From Ziziphus jujuba (Eukaryota; Streptophyta; Magnoliopsida; Rosales; Rhamnaceae): 64,000 nt of DNA. The stretch lies in the NCBI RefSeq assembly GCF_031755915.1, contig NC_083383.1:22309001-22373000 (forward strand), in the 5' to 3' direction. The notes beneath the pieces are model-generated. The model had not been told where the DNA came from. It saw nothing but the letters and a program-made list of their open reading frames with translations, and searched no databases. This document shows positions 60,721-64,000 of this stretch, in pieces (the first letter of the stretch is position 1; each line of letters begins with the position of its first letter). A program made the translations under genes and the position numbers.

Positions 60721-61349
60721 AACTAGACCGTAAGAGGTTCACCGGCAAAAGTAAAAGAGTCCGTAATATCTTAGATACTTTGCATTAATCAGACATATGG
60801 TTATTAGCCTTAATAGTTTTGCTAAAAGATTCTCGAAGACCCATGAGACGACCATAAAATGAATGAGCATACATCGTTGATAGTTTTGTCCGAACCTATA
60901 GTGATAAAGGAAATGAGACAGAGATAATGAGATTGGGAAAGAGTGAAGCAATTAGTTCATTCTGAAGTAACCGGTCCTGTCTTTGTCCAAAAAGAATTGG
61001 CAGCAGTGGACTTGGTTTTAAGAAATTGGAGAACATAAGGTAATGCCATCCACATAAGCCATTAAATTATATCCAATAATAAGCAAAGTACCATTGAGTA
61101 TGGAAGCGGTATAATTTTCTAGAGTCAATTTGAAAGGTGCTTGGGCAAAAACATTTATACAGACTAGTTTAATTATCAAGAACAAACAGATTCCACCACA
61201 GAAAGAGTGGAAGGTGGACCTTTGGTGCTAAAAAAACTAATGGCAACCATTATAGATTAAGTTAGACAAGAAGTGATTGATACGTAGGTTAAAAATAAAG
61301 AATAAAATAAATAAAAAATAAAAAAGAGAAAGCTTGTTAAGACAATGAT

Positions 61350-61361
61350 GCTTTGCTACCA
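61350..61361 (-). other. Degenerate primer-binding site of the right-hand copia element
   Basis: TGGTAGCAAAGC on the minus strand, two mismatches from the tRNA-iMet complement, abutting the LTR start at 61362. Confidence 0.6.
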
Positions 61362-61465
61362 TGAAGTAGTTTAGGAGAAGAAGGAAAGCCATAAAATTTA
61401 CATTAAACAATAGTAACAATATATACAAATATTTTTTTTTTCAAACTTCTATGGTTCCCATACAC

Positions 61466-61620
61466 CAGTGACGGATCCAAGTGGGGCTCAGGGACATGTG
61501 TCCCTTTTCAATTTTTTTTATACATTTAAAAAAATTTTAATTCTTTTTGTTGTTGTTTATTAATTTAGATCTTAAAATTCAGTTGTGCTCCCCTCACCGA
61601 TCACACCAACTCTCCTGTAA
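61466..61620. mobile_element. Dispersed repeat remnant (CAGTGACGGATCC type)
   Basis: CAGTGACGGATCCAAGTGGG followed by T-rich sequence and GTGCTCCCCTCACCGA. This CAGTGGCGGATCCA-like opening is familiar from dispersed non-coding plant repeats. No ends or TSD set. Confidence 0.4.
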
Positions 61621-63446
61621 ACTAAATATTTTTATCTTTTTGTTTTTCATTTTGGTGTTTTTTTAACCTATAGTATAGTTTTTGTACAATAGTAACTATT
61701 ACTATAATTGACATATTTTTTGAAGTAAGTATAATCGAAATATAAAAAAAATTTAGCAAAATAATCGTTACTTAAACATTATATTAAATATACTATTTAT
61801 CATTATAATTATTTAATAACGGAGGAAATATATGATTAAAACAAAAATATGATTATCGCAATACTTATTTATCAACTAACTTTTCGTTTAAATTACACAA
61901 AAATTGAGTCGCCAAATTTATGAATTTAATTGTACATTTCTTTTATCTTTATAAAAATATTTAATTTACTTTAGTTAATTAATTACTGCCAAAATCAACT
62001 TTGTTTCTTGTTCAAAGAGTATAATTTTTGTTTTTATAAATTTGTAATAATTTTAGTTTGAAAGGCAAATCAAATTTGTCAAAATCATTGAAATTATATT
62101 TTTCTCCCAAAAATTTTGAACAAAAATGAAAACGAATATTTAATCCTACCTGAAAATTTCAATTTTTTTGGTAAATTAATGAATATTTTGATCAGTTAAA
62201 GTATCATATAGCTATAATTAATTTGGTAAATTTTTTGGTATATTTTAATTAATTAATTAATTTGGTAAATATGTTTAGATGTTTCTCTTTTCAAGATATA
62301 AATTTAAGAACAATGTATCCCCAAAAAACAAAAAAAAAAAAAAAAAAAATCAAAAACCATCATATAATGATGGCCACTTGAAAGAATTTCCTAGATCCTG
62401 ACCCTTTGATATTTGACGTTATTATAAAAAGATCCCTCAAGTTTGAAAATATTAAAATTGTTCCCTGTTGTTAATTTCATCCACCTAAAACACTCTCTCC
62501 AATATAGCGTTATAAAAAGATTTATATACCCCTAAAACACTCTGTTCCACATGATGGTACTGTATAAAACTTATATACCTCTAAATTATACTTAAATTTG
62601 TAGTATCAATTATACACTTAAGATGAATATACATACATATGTATATTAGACACAACATTATTAAAATCATATCCATATATAAATTGGATTTGAACAAAGC
62701 TTAAAAACAAAAATGAACAAAATGGATATTAATTAGTTTACAGTATCTCTCTCGTTACTATTATATTTTCCATAATTTTTTTCAACAAGAATATTGTTCA
62801 TATTTTTTTAATAAAAAAATACAATAAACATCAAAACCTTCCAACAAGGAAAAAAAAAAATTTAACCAATATAAATGGAAAAAAAAAATTACATCGATTA
62901 TTGCCATAATGATTACAAAATATATAAATTTATGTAAAATTATGGAAAGGAAAAACAAAATCAAAACAAAAAATAAAAGATCGTAAAACCAACTCCTCTA
63001 AATTGCATTTATGAATTGATGATTAGTACAAAACATAAATGCTTAAAAGTATTCGAAGCAAAGAACAATACAACAATTCTGAAAATATACAATCAACAAA
63101 CAATTTTTTTATATAAAGAAAAAATCTAGAAATTGTTCCCAAAAAAATAAATGAACAATGTACAAGATCTAAACGATGAAACAAGCCCCAAAAAATTCAA
63201 AAGATATAGGGAAAAAAAATTAATAAAATCAGTGAACACAAACTAAAAAAACTAAATCAAAATCCATAAAACCAAATTCTTAATCACCAACCCAAGCAAG
63301 CTTGATCAAGTCTAAACCCTTAATGATCGAGACCTTCGGATTCTTCAAACTTTTACTATTGATTGCCAAATACATCTCATGTGATGTCCACACTCCCAGT
63401 CACCACTATGAATACAATTATGCTTGCATCTCCAGTCAAACTACTA
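61621..63446. other. AT-rich non-coding stretch
   Basis: No gene, RNA or element ends recognised. A poly-A run lies near 62330-62348. Lyase exons were looked for here and not found. Confidence 0.55.
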
Positions 63447-63641
63447 TTAGGAAACTGAACAAAATTCTAAGATTGGTTCTGAGCCTATAAAGATGGGGTT
63501 AGTTTTCGTTGTTCTCTTCTCAACCTCCTTGTGATACTTCAAAGCAACAAGAGTTTTATCATGAGGATGAGAAGGTGAGGGGTTTCCAACTCCAATGAAT
63601 AACAACAAGAATAAAGCTATTAAAGCTTTGCATACCAACAA
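63447..63641 (-). CDS. Possible small secreted peptide (weak)
   Basis: A 64-codon frame with KALIALFLLLFIGVGNPSPS, a plausible signal peptide, then a basic/polar tail ending in EPILEFCSVS. In this frame the start would be TTG, not ATG. An ATG at about 63691 (minus) enters a different frame that stops after IF, one base out of step. Upstream on the minus strand is a CT-rich leader-like stretch (63760-63800). It may be a gene broken by one indel, or chance. No family recognised. Confidence 0.25.
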   Translation of the reverse strand: MLVCKALIALFLLLFIGVGNPSPSHPHDKTLVALKYHKEVEKRTTKTNPIFIGSEPILEFCSVS

Positions 63642-64000
63642 AATTTTAGAGGGGTCAAAAAATTTTCTTGTTCTTCTTATTTTTTATCATGATGGAGGGA
63701 AAAAAAAAAAAAAAAAAGCATCTATCATTGAAGAAGATAAGGATGGTGAAGGGAGAAAAGAGAGTTGAGGGGGAGAGAAGAGAGAGAAAGAGACCAAAAA
63801 AATAAAAAGTCATATTTTTAAATAATATGATGCGTGTCTGTTTATGATTGGCTTGTTATAGAAGCTAGGTTGGTGTACAGTTGCACCTAAGTTTTTCTCC
63901 ATTATGCCACGTCATATCTCAACATGCCATGTTAGGATTACCTAGTTACCCTTAAGTCTTTCTCTGTTATGCCATGTAGAGGTGGCAATTTAGATCATGA
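63642..64000. other. Non-coding sequence at the right edge
   Basis: A poly-A run (63700-63718) and a GA-rich tract (63740-63800). Beyond that, nothing recognisable. Confidence 0.5.

Larger units (their letters stand above)
56862..61440 (-). mobile_element. Decayed Ty1/copia element on the minus strand
   Basis: TGAAACAGTTTAGGAAAAAG at 56862 and TGAAGTAGTTTAGGAGAAGA at 61362 start related LTR pieces, sharing about 65 bp of similarity (…AAATTTGCATTAAACAATAG…). A degenerate PBS lies at the right one. The right LTR is cut short near 61440. The left LTR seems to extend to roughly 57130, with an AT-rich stretch of unknown origin (57140-57600) before the pol end. Unrelated in sequence to the copia family at 38-48 kb. 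Confidence 0.72.

Overview
The window is plant nuclear DNA, very probably from a eudicot. The introns are GT-AG, TA/GA/AAAAAG microsatellites are common, and intergenic DNA is extremely AT-rich. Nearly all of it is transposable elements. I see only one convincing host gene, the 5' part of a rhamnogalacturonate lyase gene at about 55.1-56.5 kb. The rest can be resolved into layers using TG...CA ends, target-site duplications (TSDs), primer-binding sites (PBSs) and interrupted reading frames. Similarity of the LTRs to rosid (Rosales-like) elements is only an impression.

Left part (1-14.6 kb). A long-LTR family, here called family A (LTR 2.1-3.0 kb, GC-rich core), occurs four times. There is a minus-strand 5' LTR with PBS whose element runs off the left edge (1-2797), and a plus-strand solo LTR with TSD CACCG (2939-5974). 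That solo LTR sits inside an older truncated family A LTR (2798-2938 plus 5975 to about 7290). The fourth copy is a minus-strand solo LTR with TSD TAAAG (10290-13154). It interrupts the LTR of a decayed Ty3/gypsy element (family B, minus strand) whose leader and gag pseudogene lie at 7.3-9.3 kb.

Middle left (14.6-22.7 kb). This holds a decayed Ty1/copia pol fragment, a MITE-like element with long terminal inverted repeats, and a decayed FAR1/MULE-transposase-like gene on the minus strand.

Centre (22746-53795). A CACTA (En/Spm) transposon of about 14.8 kb carries a TNP2-type transposase pseudogene, a Transposase_24-like second gene with a three-copy tandem exon repeat, and what looks like a captured DUF1262 gene fragment. 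Its transposase is split by a 16.3 kb Ty3/gypsy element (32524-48799, TSD CTAG). That element is itself interrupted twice. One interruption is a family B-like solo LTR (37251-41780), which holds a gag-only Ty1/copia derivative (38200-41417). The other is a full-length Ty1/copia element on the minus strand (41972-48142, TSD GTAGA). The nest is four levels deep, and removing each layer rejoins the interrupted frame of the layer below.

Right part (53.8-64 kb). The lyase gene has a TATA box, a predicted signal peptide and five lesion-free exons. Its later exons are absent from the window. A decayed minus-strand Ty1/copia element (56.9-61.4 kb) lies downstream, either in a very long intron or across a truncation. 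The last 2.5 kb is AT-rich with one weak small ORF. I found no tRNA, rRNA or CRISPR array. No transposon in the window looks able to move by itself, but the gag frame of the copia derivative is open.
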